Under the pieces are notes generated by a model. That model made no database searches and had not been told where the DNA came from. It saw only the letters and a list, made by a program, of their open reading frames with translations. Positions 40,724-51,545 of a stretch of DNA of 64,000 nt are shown in pieces. This DNA is from Capitulum mitella (Eukaryota; Arthropoda; Thecostraca; Pollicipedomorpha; Pollicipedidae), in NCBI GenBank assembly GCA_030062745.1, contig CP099846.1, forward strand, positions 9,607,432-9,671,431, written 5' to 3'. The translations under genes and the position numbers were made by a program. Each line of letters starts with the position of its first letter. The stretch's first letter is position 1.

Positions 40724-41825
40724 TCAACCCGCGCCCGACTGGCACTCGGCGCCGTGCACGCCCGACTGGGGGCGGGGCTGTTGACATGGCAACCCCCTCT
40801 AACTCGCCAACGATTGGTCGCACGATAACAAAATAAGCATACCGTTGGAAAGCTCGTGACAAGTAAAGCTCAAAACCTGGGTCATTTTTATTTTTGGATA
40901 ATACATAAACTATTCACGTCTTAGATGTCATCTCATAGCAGGCCACATGAATCAGAGAAACGGCCTGGATCTCAAGGGCTGTGATTTATGAAGTCTAAGT
41001 AGAGACAGCAACCGACAGGCATCTCTTACTTACTGAATATTTACACGGAAACGTTGAAACGTTGAAGTGATGAGTTAAATACGGCGATCATCTCGCCACT
41101 GCACCGCGGGCGCCAGCGGCGAACGCGGGAAGAAACTATTGGGCACTTATTCTAACGTTCCTTTATTTTGGTGCAAAAAACCTTACCAGCTGGTGTTTCT
41201 TGACGCTAGTGGTTCATGTTATAGTGTTCATTGTAAACGTTTTGAAACCAGTCAGTAATTGCCAATCCACGCAACTGGCAGAACTTTATTCGCAAAGGCC
41301 TGTTTATTTCCAAAATATACAATATTTGAATTCTTAGTATCATTCAGTTCGGCCATTTTCAGTCTGTTCTAAGTCACTGATCCCCGATTTTGAAGGAAGT
41401 GCATTTCGGCTCATAACAATTCTTTGTGACCTGATCTCAGGGCAATGGTTGGAGGTCAGTGATATTTTATCAGATGACAACCATTGGATGTCTGCATCAT
41501 CTCACACTCAGAATGTTTTAAAAATTCCGTCAGTGTCCGAAAAAGACGACATGTGTTGAAAATGGGCTTGACCCTAGGTCAATCACACCGACGTTTCCGA
41601 TGGGGCTAAACGTTTTTGGACATAGGTTCACGTGACCTGACATAGCTCAAGGATCTGACCCGAACCATGGTCAAAATGCTGACACAAGGTGTGAAGAGAA
41701 TGAAGGAAAAGTTGCCGAGAATTTCTGTGGCGTTGAATTAATCCATTTTCTCGAAATATTTCCAAAACCTTAGGGGGCTGTCAACACCTCTGCCCCATCC
41801 CATCCTCGAGTCTGATGCAGGTTAA
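40724..41825 (-). mobile_element. TTAA-flanked piggyBac-like element, copy 4 (inverted, decayed)
   Basis: This 1,102-bp copy has the orientation of copy 2. One flank is intact TTAA (41822-41825) and the other has mutated to TCAA (40724-40727). It shares AAAATAAGCATACCGTTGGA and AAACGGCCTGGATCTCAAGG with the other copies, but its GC-rich terminus is rearranged with a duplicated CGCCCGACTGG block. Confidence 0.75.
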
Positions 41826-41992
41826 TGGAAAATATGTACATTAGCATCAAATGTTAAGCACTTCATCAGCATTACATATATGAAAAGATCTACAAATAGC
41901 GAAAGGAATATTTTCGTAAAGTGTTTTAACATAGTCATTCTGACCCGACCACAAATTACCCGGCATGGCCCGACAGTGGTATTCGCCCTCAC

Positions 41993-43879
41993 CTAGAGCT
42001 GGAGTGTGCTCGCAGTGTTCTGGAGCCTGGTCGGGTAACACCGTCTTCCATCCTGCTTCGGTCTCCAGCTCGCTGAGGATCTCTTCAGGCCGTTTTGGCC
42101 TGAGGCTGCTGTCCAGTGCCCCGCCCCACGGCGCCTGTCTCGCAGAGTTCACTGGATCCTCGAACTGGCGGACCTCAACACCGCCGAAAGACACCCTGGC
42201 TTTCCCGCCCTGCTGAGTTGGTGCAGCCGACTTCTTAGTCTCCGTATCTGAGTTATTCTTCTGCTCCGTGGTTCCCGGGACTGTTTTGGAATGTGAATGT
42301 GTTACTGTTCTTTGGTCGGTTTCTGGTGATCCTTCGGGCGTTTCGACCAAATGCTGTTTTTCTTTGATATCGGGTTCATCATTTGTCTCTGTACAGTTAC
42401 TGTGGGGTACACTGGGGCGCAACCGCCCGGTTTCCTTTGAATCTGTCTGATGTTGGACACGACTGGACACCACACGTTCTTGACTATGCTTTAAGAGGTC
42501 TTCTTTCCGTTTCTTTTCTGCCAGTTGCGTTTGCCTGCGTTTTGTCCTCAGGGCGCTAAAATTGTACTTTTTGTCATCTGTGCGGTCTACAATTTCCACA
42601 GACAATGCAGAATCATCATTTGCGGCTGGATTCTGCGATGACCTTTCTGCTGATATTTCTGTCCGTGCCAGGCCGTTGTCTAGCCGAGGCACTTCGAGAT
42701 CGACGACCTTCTCCTGCGACATGACGTCACTTCTCTTTCCCAGATCACTAAAATTGTCCTGCCCAAGCTGGGATCGCACTGGTAAAGACTCGCACCGCGC
42801 TCTCTCCTCTGTGCTTCTAACACGTGACTCCACCGGCAGAGATTCGCTGTACACCTTCTCTTCAGAGTCTCTAATACGTGACCCTACCGGCAGAGATTCG
42901 TTGTACACTTTCTCTTCAGAGCCTCTGATTCTTGGCTGCACCAACAAAGATTCACTATACGCTTTCTTTTCAGAACCTCGTACTCCCACCGGCAAAGGTT
43001 CGCTGTTCATTTTCTCCTCAGTGCCTCTGACACGTGACTCCACTGGCAGAGATTCGCTGTACACTTTCTCTTCAGAGTCTCTGATACGTGACTCCACCGG
43101 TAGAGATTCGCTGCACACTTTCTCTTTAGTATCTCTCACACGTGACTCGACCGGCAGAGATTCGCTGTACATTTGCCCTTCCGAGACTCTGATACGTGAC
43201 TCCACCGGCAGAGATTCACTGTGCACTTTCTCTTCAGTGTTTCTCAAACGTGATTCTGCCGGCAGAGATTCGCTGTACATTTTCTCTTCAGAGCCTCTAA
43301 CACGTGACTCCGCCGGTAGAGATTCGCTGCACACTTTCTCTTCAGTATGTCCCACACGTGACTCCACCGGTAGAGACTCATTGCATACCTTCTCTTCAGT
43401 GTATCTCACACGCGACTCTACCGGCAGAGATTCACTGTGAACTTTCTCTTCAGCGCATCTCACGCGCGACTCCAACGGTGGAGACCTACTCCTCATTTTA
43501 TCTTCCATACTTCTAAAACGTGACTCCACTGGCAGAGATTCGCTATACGCTTTCTCTTCAGAACTTCTTTTACGTGACTGGACCGGCAAAGATCCGCTGT
43601 ACATTTTCCCTTCAGTGCGTCTAACGCACGACTCCACCGGCAGAGATTCAATGCCCATTTTCTCTGTAGCCCCTCTAACGCATGACTCCACCGGTGGAGA
43701 CTGGCTGTGCACTGTCGCCCGGGCCACGTGATCTGTCTGCTGGGATCCTGACGAGACCGAATCGCTCCAGTCCATCTCCTCGCAGGTTTCCTCCGGCATA
43801 GGAGAGAGGCAGGGTCGTAGCGGCCCCATCACTCGGCGACTCGGCCTCAGCCACGAGAACAGCGCCCTCTCGGCAGCTC
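41993..43879 (-). CDS. Ig/Fn3 muscle gene exon 2: 18-residue repeat exon
   Basis: This 1,887-nt exon is in phase 1 on both sides. The acceptor is GTTGTTTGGTTTTCAG and the donor CTAG|GTGAGG. It starts AAERALFSWLRPSRRVMGPL, then encodes 17 full and one partial copy of an 18-residue unit with consensus ESLPVESRVRGSEEKVYS (about 42,770-43,703). After that comes a polar region rich in Lys, Glu and Ser, ending near PEEILSELETEAGWKTVLPD. The unit mixes acidic, basic and Ser/Pro residues and is probably disordered and phosphorylatable. It might act as a spring-like or binding segment, comparable in idea to repeat regions of other giant muscle proteins. It has no cysteine-paired fold. One unit lacks two residues, so the array has kept its frame. 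Confidence 0.9.
42770..43703 (-). repeat. 54-bp coding minisatellite inside exon 2
   Basis: Eighteen tandem units of 54 bp (one of 48 bp) encode the repeat described for exon 2. The antisense strand is also open over most of it, which produces a 292-codon shadow frame. First and last units are most diverged, as expected when unequal exchange homogenises the centre. Confidence 0.95.
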
Positions 43880-44236
43880 CTGAAAACCAAACAACACCGC
43901 AGCATGTCAGAACGGCTTAAGTTAACGAAAACACAAGCACGTCCCAATTAACACGCGCAATGGAAGGAGGGCACAAAAGTGCCCCCTCCCACCTGTTTTT
44001 CTTGAAAATCTGGATTGATCGGAAATCTCGAAAAACGGATCGGAGCTGGTCGTTGCTACTTTGTCACATTTATGGCAACTGAATAACTCGACGACTAATG
44101 CAAAAAAATCGAAAAAACTGCCAGAAACTTCTGAAGTTTGAAGCATTTGAAGTCAAGCAAACATAACGAAAACAACGGTTGTCGCTGACAAATGGGAACT
44201 TTGCGAAACGACTAACGTTCTACGTAAGATTGCCAT
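43880..44236 (-). other. Intron 1, exon-2-side part, no further feature
   Basis: About 360 bp with no repeat or gene recognised. Confidence 0.5.
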
Positions 44237-45030
44237 TTGAACATAATCAGCCTACATCATTCGGGCATAAATGATGGATGTACCAAGACCAAAGCCAAGG
44301 TCAATAAGGGTCAAGGTCAACCAGCTTGCGATCTGATCCAGCTTTGCTTTGCAGCATGTCGGTTTGTACAAAAAATGCATTCAAAGACCCTAATAAAAAC
44401 ACGTGTGCGCACATTGATACGCTTACATATGCCATGGTCAGAGAAAGTCACAGTCATCAAAGGTAAAGGTCAACTATCTTGTGACCTGGGCCAGACCAGA
44501 CTGCTTTGCAACGTGTTGATTTGTATGAAATATGTATTCAAAGACCGTGATAAAAACAAGTGGGCGCATAATGATACGTTTATGTTTACCAGTGTCAGTG
44601 TGGGTCAAGGTCATCAAAGGTCAAGGCCAACTATTTTTTGACATGGCCCAGATTTGCTTTGCAACATGTCGATCTATACGAAATATGCATTCAAAGACTC
44701 TGATAAAAAAGAGTGGGCGCACAAGGATACGCTTATGTATACCAAAATCAGTGCGGATCAAGGTCATCAAAGGTCAATGGCAACTAGTTTGTGACCTGGT
44801 CCAGATTTGCCTTGCAATATGTCGATCTGTACCAAATATGTATTCAAAGACCGTGATAAAAACAAGTGTAAGCACATTCATACGTTTATGTATACCAGGG
44901 ACAGTGCAAGTCAAGATCATCAAAGGTAAAGGTCGACTTTTTTAACCTTCCTTTGCATCATGTCGATTTGTGCGAAATATGCATTCAAAGACCCTAATAA
45001 TGTTTGGCACATTGATACGCATATATACAT
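44237..45030. repeat. ~155-bp satellite with AGGTCA half sites
   Basis: About five tandem units of 142-157 bp share CATTCAAAGACC, CGTGATAAAAACA, ATACGTTTATG, GGTCAAGGTCATCAAAGGTC and TTTGCAACATGTCGAT. Three units contain the perfect extended half site TCAAGGTCA (44311-44319, 44605-44613, 44758-44766). Two overlapping plus-strand frames of about 135 codons are by-products of the repeat. Confidence 0.88.
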
Positions 45031-46412
45031 ACATACGAATACATCTGCGTACACAATTTTTACTTTTATAGCAATGAAATCGTGCAACTGGGTTCATAAC
45101 GACTTAAGCTCAAATAATTGACTTAAAACCTACTTTGGGTCAAAGACTTCATCTAGGGTCAATGACCTCGCTTTATTTCTTTTGATCTTGCAGAGGTTAG
45201 TAAACGCTAGAAGTGATCAAATGTGACGATGCTGGCTATCTTCACTGAAAATACGCCAAAAGATGCATTTAGCGCCCTTATTTGCACTGAAGTTACATCA
45301 GTACCTAGTGCTGGTCGAAACCTGATCTACAAAAAATGAAAAAAAATGACGCTATAGGTCAATGACCTGACATGATCTTGATCCGAATTCTTCAGTCAAG
45401 ACACCAGATAAATGAAAATTGTCGCATTCCACATTTTAATAATTAAACACGTACCCTTTTCTCGTTTCGTTCGAAAAGCCGTACGGAATTGCCTGATCGG
45501 GCCGAGGAAGTGTCCAAAGTTGATTTTTTCGACTCCATTTGATATTGAATATATTGACTTAGGGTCATGAAAATTGTCATTATGTCAATCTTTATAACCC
45601 TACCCTATCCATAAAATTTCATGTCTCTAGCTATTTCCGTTTCCGAGATAGGAGGGGGCACTTTCGTGCTCCCCTTTCAGTGTGCGTTAGTGCGAAACCC
45701 CTTCCACTGCGAGTGTTAATGACTTGACAACAGCCGGGTGGAACAGTTCAGATACTGCTTGAGAATCGGATACTGTTTGGGAATCGGATTACAGCGCATT
45801 TGAGCTAATAATATGTTCCTTCTACAAGGACATTGATTTTTACGCGTCACTGGCGATAGCATCCAAGCAATCATCAGTTCCGCACAAGTAACAATTTAAA
45901 ACCCGTTTTTCGTCACTAATGAATACAGAATTAGTCCCATTCGTTTGTCAGTTCCTCACTTTTGTTTGTCAACGGATACAGCTGTTAGGAATTCCCAGTA
46001 ATGCGTCAGATATCACCAAACCGATGAAACCGATCGGCTCGATCTCCCCAGAACTCGCAAGAATCCTCGCGCAGCAAACAGAGCCAGCGCACTCTGAACC
46101 GTCACATCTAATACGGCAAGGAGAAACATCTGTGTAGAAACTTGCCATTGAAGGAAACTTTCCCGTGGTTCTAGAAGCTGCGTGTATGTCTTCTGGTGCT
46201 CCTAAGTGTCCGTATAAAACTGGCTTGGAAATCAACATGTCTCTACTTTAATCAATTTTCGGGTGATGCCGGGCGTTATCTCGATAGGGTGTTGCATACT
46301 TGGGTATGTGTTGCTCGCCAGGTCGTGTTACTGTATACGCTATACGGTACGGTTCTGATACATCGGATACAAGAAAGGTACGTGGTTCAAGACCGGAACA
46401 CTAAATCGAATC

Positions 46413-46417
<5 letters not shown>
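45031..46417 (-). other. Intron 1, middle part, AGGTCA-rich but unique
   Basis: From 45,100 to 45,600 the sequence has several GGTCAATGACCT-like blocks that resemble the middle of the TTAA elements but lack their ends. It may be an eroded relative. No gene is seen. Confidence 0.4.

Positions 46418-46446
<29 letters not shown>
46418..46446. repeat. (AG)n microsatellite
   Basis: An uninterrupted GA dinucleotide repeat of about 28 bp in intron 1. The rest of the intron to 47,319 shows no recognisable feature. Confidence 0.95.
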
Positions 46447-47319
46447 AACGCTTCCAAATTTGTTTTACTTCTCGTCACGCGACCCCATCAACTGAAGCTA
46501 TGGAATGTCGCTCAAGTATACAGGTTCTTAACAGTTGATTTTATACAGTGGAACATACGTGGCTCATATGTGAATATGTGAAAGTAAATCTCAACCAGTC
46601 ACGTATCCGTTGTACCCAATGACAGCTGTCTGAGAGTATGACTGCGCTTCTTTGTCAGTATGGAACACTGCGTAAGAAAAAACGTCCGGGTGCTGAGGTT
46701 ATGACAGGTTCTGCACGTGCGCCGCCTGCAGCGAGCTGTATTCCTGGCACATGAGCTCTAGACAGGAGCAATGCGGCTCGGCTGAGCCAATACCTGGCGG
46801 TGTGCCGAGAATGGATCTTATATTGGCGCACATACTGCCCGAGGGAGAGCACACGTCTGCCTATAGGGAAGGAAGTAATTCAGCAGGAGAGGATTGGGAA
46901 GAATGCCAGATGAAAAAATATCTTCAGTAAAGTTTCATGATATCTGCAATAATTCGGTTCCCGCAGCATCCATCTAGCCAGATCTCAGGGCTGCACGTTT
47001 AACACGGTGGTAATTAGTAGTCTGCCAAGCTCAAATGCCGAATGTTGCGAGATATACGGTAACGTATACAAGGTTTGGCTGTAATGAAACAATATAATTT
47101 TTCCACGGAGGTCCACTATATCGACTTCAATGGCACGAAAGAAACACATTCTCCTACCGTTGCCACTTTCGACATGCGTCAGACGCCTTTTCGACGAATC
47201 ACGTCACGAACAAAAACATCATCTGTTGAAAAGAAATGCTATTCCATCAGACAATAGTCAAAATGGCGCGGGGTTAGTAAAATGGCTAACCGATAAGCTT
47301 CCGCCGACGCAGCGCCTAC

Positions 47320-48202
47320 CTTCCATGAGGACGGGCGTGCAGTGAGCCGACTCCATTGTCGGCTGTTCAGCGTCGTCCGCCTCCTGCTCCCAGTAGAGCT
47401 CCTCGTGCTCCTCCTCTGCGAAGTGGATCGTCTCCTCCTCGACGATGCTGAGGCCGGCCAGCGGGTCGGTGCGCGGCGTGCCCGGCGTGCCCGGCGTGCG
47501 CACGCTGGCCGTGTCGCTGCTCGCCTCGTCCGTGTCCACCTCCTGCACCAAGCAGAGCGGCTGGCTAAGCGGGCGCAGGACGGGCGGCCGCTGCAGCCCC
47601 TCCCACTGCTCGCTGCCGATCTCCTGCACCTGCAGGCCGGCCGGCTCCTGCTGCTCGTCGGGACGGTCCTGCGGCGCAGAGCCCAGCCCCGGAATGTCCC
47701 CGGACCCGAGACCGGACCGCCAGCCGGCGGCTCCCCCGGCCGGCACGTCCTCGGCCGTCTTCGATGTGCCGATGCTGGTGAAGTCGGCCAGACGGGCGTG
47801 CAGACGCCTGGGCTGCGGCTGGCCTGTCGCTGCGGCTGCTGCGCCGCCGGACTGGCCGCTCCAGGAGCCGCGGCCCAGCGCGTCAGGCGCTAGTCCAGAG
47901 GAGAACGCCCTCGTCCCCGGCGGCCCCCCGTCAGCCTCCGAGAGCTTCCTCTTGGCCTCCTGCGCGCCGTCGGCGTCATCGCTGATCTTCCTCTTCGCCG
48001 TCGGCTCCGACTCCAGCTGACCGACTGTGCCCGAGCTGTCGGCCGGCGGCGCTGCCGGCGGCCCGAGCTGCTGGTCCGGAGACGGGCGGCCGGCAGCAGA
48101 CGGGCCTGCGGCCGACACAGAAACGGCGGCTGGCCCCGCAGAGCCACAGGGACCTCCGTCTCGGCTGGCCGTCCCGGACCGGCTCGGTCCGGCCTCGTCC
48201 AT
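47320..48202 (-). CDS. Ig/Fn3 muscle gene exon 1: N-terminal low-complexity segment
   Basis: This first coding exon begins with ATG at 48,202. An in-frame TGA lies two codons upstream, and no good acceptor intervenes. It encodes 294 residues: a Ser/Gly/Ala/Pro-rich start (MDEAGPSRSGTASRDGGPCG), two tandem AKRK(I/L)S motifs at residues 69-74 and 83-88 that resemble basophilic-kinase or nuclear-localisation sites, a Gln/Pro-rich centre, a TPGTPGTPRTDP stretch, and a very acidic end (EEETIHFAEEEHEELYWEQE). The donor AAG|GTAGGC leaves phase 1, which fits exon 2. No folded domain is recognised. A CpG-rich upstream flank supports a real transcript start nearby. Confidence 0.85.
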
Positions 48203-49060
48203 CCCTCACTCCCGGGCAAGACCCTGCGACGCCGGGCCCGGCCTGCCCTTGCTCCGGAGATGCTGAGCTCTGTCTTCCTACTCCGACCTCTTCAGAGCTG
48301 ACTAATTTTGCCAGGGTCGCAGGTGCCTTCGCCAATTCGAGGTCGCTACGGAGGACCTTTCGTTAATTATGTCGTTTCGTATGCAGCCGTCGCCGCAAAC
48401 TGCAGGTACCCACCGTCACCTCCAGTTCCTCCAAGGCGCGGAGCTGCCGCCACTAGCTCCTACGGCGGGGGATTCCCTCACTCCTCCGCGGTGGAAATCA
48501 GTCGCCACCAGCTCCTGCACGGGCTGGAGCTGCCGACACCAGCTCCTCTACGGTGCGGCCCAGATGTTACCAGCACTGCCCGGCCGCCGCCGCCGCCGCC
48601 GCCGCCGCACTGGACGCCGCCTCCGGCCAGAGGCGCCGGTGACGTCACAGGCTCCGCGGCGCGCGCGGGCCGGTTCTGCCAGTGACGTACGAGGCATGAT
48701 TCACTGACTCCGATCAGGTCTGCCGGGCTCCTGGGCGTGTGCAGGCGCTCCGTTTGGCGCGGCCGAGTGGGCGGTGTCGGCGTCTGGTTATGCTCTTATG
48801 TCATCCAAATTACCTTACTTCGGCGTGGCCGCGTATTTCACAAGCCCGGTCGCCGTACCATTCGATAAAAATATCCACCGTGTTTACCGACAGCGGCCTC
48901 GTCCGGTTCAAGGTGGCAGACTGCTGGACAGAGATGCGGGCCGAGTTATTTCTGTGGGCCGGCCGGGCGGCCGTGCCCGGCTGCCAGTTGGACGGCGGTG
49001 CTGTAGCGGCCCCGGCCCCCGTAACCCGCCGAAAATACGCGGCCGGGCCTCCCGGCGGCA
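48203..49060 (-). promoter_or_regulatory. CpG-rich 5' flank / promoter region of the Ig gene
   Basis: About 850 bp of GC-rich sequence lies upstream of the start codon. It contains a GCC triplet repeat (about 48,583-48,607) and a perfect CRE-type palindrome TGACGTCA at 48640-48647, with TGACGTAC nearby. No TATA box is obvious. This looks like a CpG-type promoter plus 5' untranslated region. The exact transcription start cannot be read from sequence. Confidence 0.5.
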
Positions 49061-49084
49061 GGGGCGACCAGAGGCCGACCGGCC

Positions 49085-49500
49085 TGCACCATGAGGCCCA
49101 CCGGTACAGCACCAGGAGCCCACCGACACTACACCAGGAGAACCACCGACATTGCAACAGGAAGCCCAATGACACTGCATCAGGAGGCCAACCGACACTT
49201 CACCAGGAGGCCCAATGACACTGCAACAGGAAGTCCACTGACCCTGCATCAGGAAGCCCACCCACCACGTACCAGGAAACCCATCAACCCCGCGCGAGGA
49301 GGCCCACCGACCTTGCACCAGGAGGCACACTGACTATGCACCAGGAGGCCCACCGACACTGCACCAGGAAGCCCAACGACACTGCAACAGGAGGCCAGCG
49401 ACGCTGCGCCAGGATGCGTACTGACACTGCACCAGGAGGTCCATCAACACTGCACCAGGAGATCCACCGACACTGCAACAGGAGGCCCATCGACAGCACA
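49085..49500. repeat. 24-bp minisatellite
   Basis: About 17 units of the form CACCAGGAGGCCCACCGACA plus CTGC are arrayed head to tail with moderate divergence. Open frames on both strands across it are repeat artefacts. Confidence 0.93.
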
Positions 49501-50029
49501 ACGGACTAGCCCTGTCGATTTCTGCAAATGATGGGGGGGGGGCGAACCGAGAGCCCGACAACCTAACCTCCCCCCAAATGTGGGTTTCTTGACGGATTTA
49601 GCCTACTTTATTTTGGCCAAAGGAAATTTACCGAAGAAAATTTACAAGTTTTTTTTGTTGCCAGTTATGGGAGGAAAATTACAATTATCCCATGTATACA
49701 GGTATATGCATAGATGAGATGTAGAAAAATAGACAGATGCTTCGCTTTAGACTTTATTCTTTGCTTTTTGCCTACTTCATATCTACTGCGGCCGTTCTTT
49801 TCGTTATTTTTACTCATTTCCCTTTAAAAACGGAATAAAATATGGGGGGCAAACCGACATTGGGGGGCCGGAATCAACATTGCGTGGACCAGGACCCTCT
49901 CAAAAAAATACAGATCGACACCCCTGCACCAGGCGACCGACCGCCCCTACACGCGGCGAGCACCGCTGCACGTGGGAACACGAGATCCCCGCCCGTAGGA
50001 GACACATGTGAACGAGAGGCAGTCGGGCG
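49501..50029. other. Intergenic, no further feature
   Basis: About 530 bp. The AAAAATACAGATCGACACCC stretch near 49,905 resembles AGAATCCAAATCGACACACC near 52,535, so a dispersed repeat may be present. No gene is recognised. Confidence 0.4.
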
Positions 50030-50400
50030 GTGATCGGCGGACGACCGTCAGGACCGTGTCGCCTCCGCCCCCCCCCGCCGAGCCGTCCCGTCTCGCCCGG
50101 CGCTGGACCATCTGACGGGCCGTCAGGACGGTGCCGTCTCCCCCCCCCCCCGCCGACCCGTGCCGTCCCGCCGGACGCTGGGGTGTCAGGACGACCAGAC
50201 GGCGACCGAACTGGCTCCGCGAAATGACGTCAGCCGCAACGTGAGGCGGCGTCAGCAGCCGGAGGTGACGGCGTCCGGCCGCGATGATGAGGTGACGGCT
50301 CTGCTTCCTGACGTGATGTCACTCATCAGCTGCTCAGGTTCAACGGCGGGTCCCGACAGACGGACGACAAAAACTAATGGTTGGCTAAGTGCTGAATTCA
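50030..50400. other. GC-rich intergenic block with CRE palindrome
   Basis: This block has a diverged ~95-bp direct repeat around GTCAGGACSGTGYCG (about 50,050 and 50,125) and a TGACGTCA palindrome at 50225-50232. It could be part of an upstream regulatory region of the Ig gene. Confidence 0.35.
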
Positions 50401-50879
50401 GCTAGAGATCGTAAATGACTCCATGCCATCGTAGTGTGAATTAAGTTCTTTGCTTTCCGTGGTGTTTCAGCATTAGAAACTACGATGTGACGTTCTAAAA
50501 TTGCGTGCTGCAGGTGGCGAGAACAGGATCCGGTTTCTCCGATTATTTGTGTTTCGTTACCTGAAATTCCACCTGAAGTATTTATATTCATATTTTAAGT
50601 TTCGAACTGAAACTCTGCTTAGTGATCTGTCTTCACGACGCATGGCAAACGTATCGGAAGTACAAGAGCAAAGGTGTGGACCACATCGTTATCCATATAA
50701 GATTTTTATGCATGCCATATTACATAGGGATTTTTATTGCATCCAAGCGTATACAATAAAAACGAAGTCGTTCATTTAACACATCATTGCTTTTTCTTAG
50801 TTTGTCAGATTTTGAACGGGTAAAATTGCACAGAAAACCAGTACCTCATAACTAGCGGTAACAGGAAGAATTCCGTCGC

Positions 50880-51300
50880 AAAACGACCTCTAACTGCTGC
50901 TGACGCCTGCCGCTGATGCGTCCGAGACTGGTAAAAACCGCAAAACAGGCTCCAAGGCTCCAGGCAAAACAGCTCCGACACCAGGCTGAGGTCGGGCGAG
51001 CCTCCCGTCACCCGTCAGCGGCCCGGTCAGCGTCGCAGAGTCACGCCTGGGTCATCCCGTCGCCGTGGACCGGACGTGACGTCACGGCGGCCAGCTCAGG
51101 GCGCGTTCCGGTGGCTGTCGGTCGGACCAGGCAGGCGGCGTCAGAAGGGTCCTCGACGGCGCCCGCGGCGGCGGCTGTAAACAGACGACGGATCCGGCCA
51201 TAGCTGGCAGACGGCATTTCCTGCCGGCTAGACTGCGGCGCCGCTCGGTCGCCCCGTCCCCTCCCTCCTCCTGCTATCCCTCCTCCCCCCAGGAGGCTGG
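50880..51300. promoter_or_regulatory. Second upstream CpG-rich island with CRE palindrome
   Basis: About 400 bp of GC-rich sequence contains TGACGTCA at 51077-51084 and a pyrimidine-rich CCCCTCCCTCCTCC tract. It may be an alternative promoter or an untranslated exon. No coding frame with a recognised domain is present. Confidence 0.3.
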
Positions 51301-51484
51301 CGCCACGTGCCAGAGCCTATTTCGGCCCGAATCGGATCGTATCGACTGAGTAACAGAGCTGAGGTGGCTCATAACCCACAGGATGAGCCGGGGCACGGTG
51401 CCAACTAACGATGCCGGACGGGGCCGGCTGACGAGGTCATGCGTTAATTTCGACAACAGCCTAGAAGACGAACGGCACCAAGCA

Positions 51485-51486
<2 letters not shown>

Positions 51487-51545
<59 letters not shown>
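51487..51545. repeat. (TA)n microsatellite
   Basis: A TA dinucleotide tract of about 59 bp with one interruption. Confidence 0.95.

Larger units (their letters stand above)
1..48202 (-). other. Gene locus: giant muscle-type Ig/Fn3 protein (24 exons, 3' end outside window)
   Basis: This entry ties together the 24 minus-strand coding exons listed separately. Domain order is: low-complexity N-terminus (residues 1-294), 18-residue repeat exon (295-923), Ig1 (924-1022), Ig2 (1023-1116), Ig3 (1117-1216), linker (1217-1316), Ig4 (1317-1410), Ig5 (1411-1507), Ig6 (1508-1605), Ig7 and Ig8 (1606-1804), Ig9 (1805-1905), Fn3 (about 1930-2023) and a Pro/Arg-rich tail (2024-2250 and onward). All 23 junctions are GT-AG and phase-consistent, and the total is exactly 2,250 codons without a stop. 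Proteins with this architecture (obscurin/UNC-89, SPEG, stretchin/MLCK, twitchin) sit in the sarcomere, bind myosin or other filament proteins and often end in a kinase. That role is inferred from domains only. No DH-PH or kinase domain is visible here. Additional alternative exons may be missed in the long introns. Confidence 0.85.

Noticed and set aside
42562..43440. Plus-strand repetitive open frame (292 codons)
   Set aside because: It is antisense to the 54-bp coding repeat of exon 2. The minus frame has matching splice sites and phase; this one does not.
44237..44945. Two plus-strand open frames of ~135 codons with repeated VIKTSGRIMIRL-like blocks
   Set aside because: They are translations of the 155-bp satellite. 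The period is not a multiple of three and the frames switch between units.
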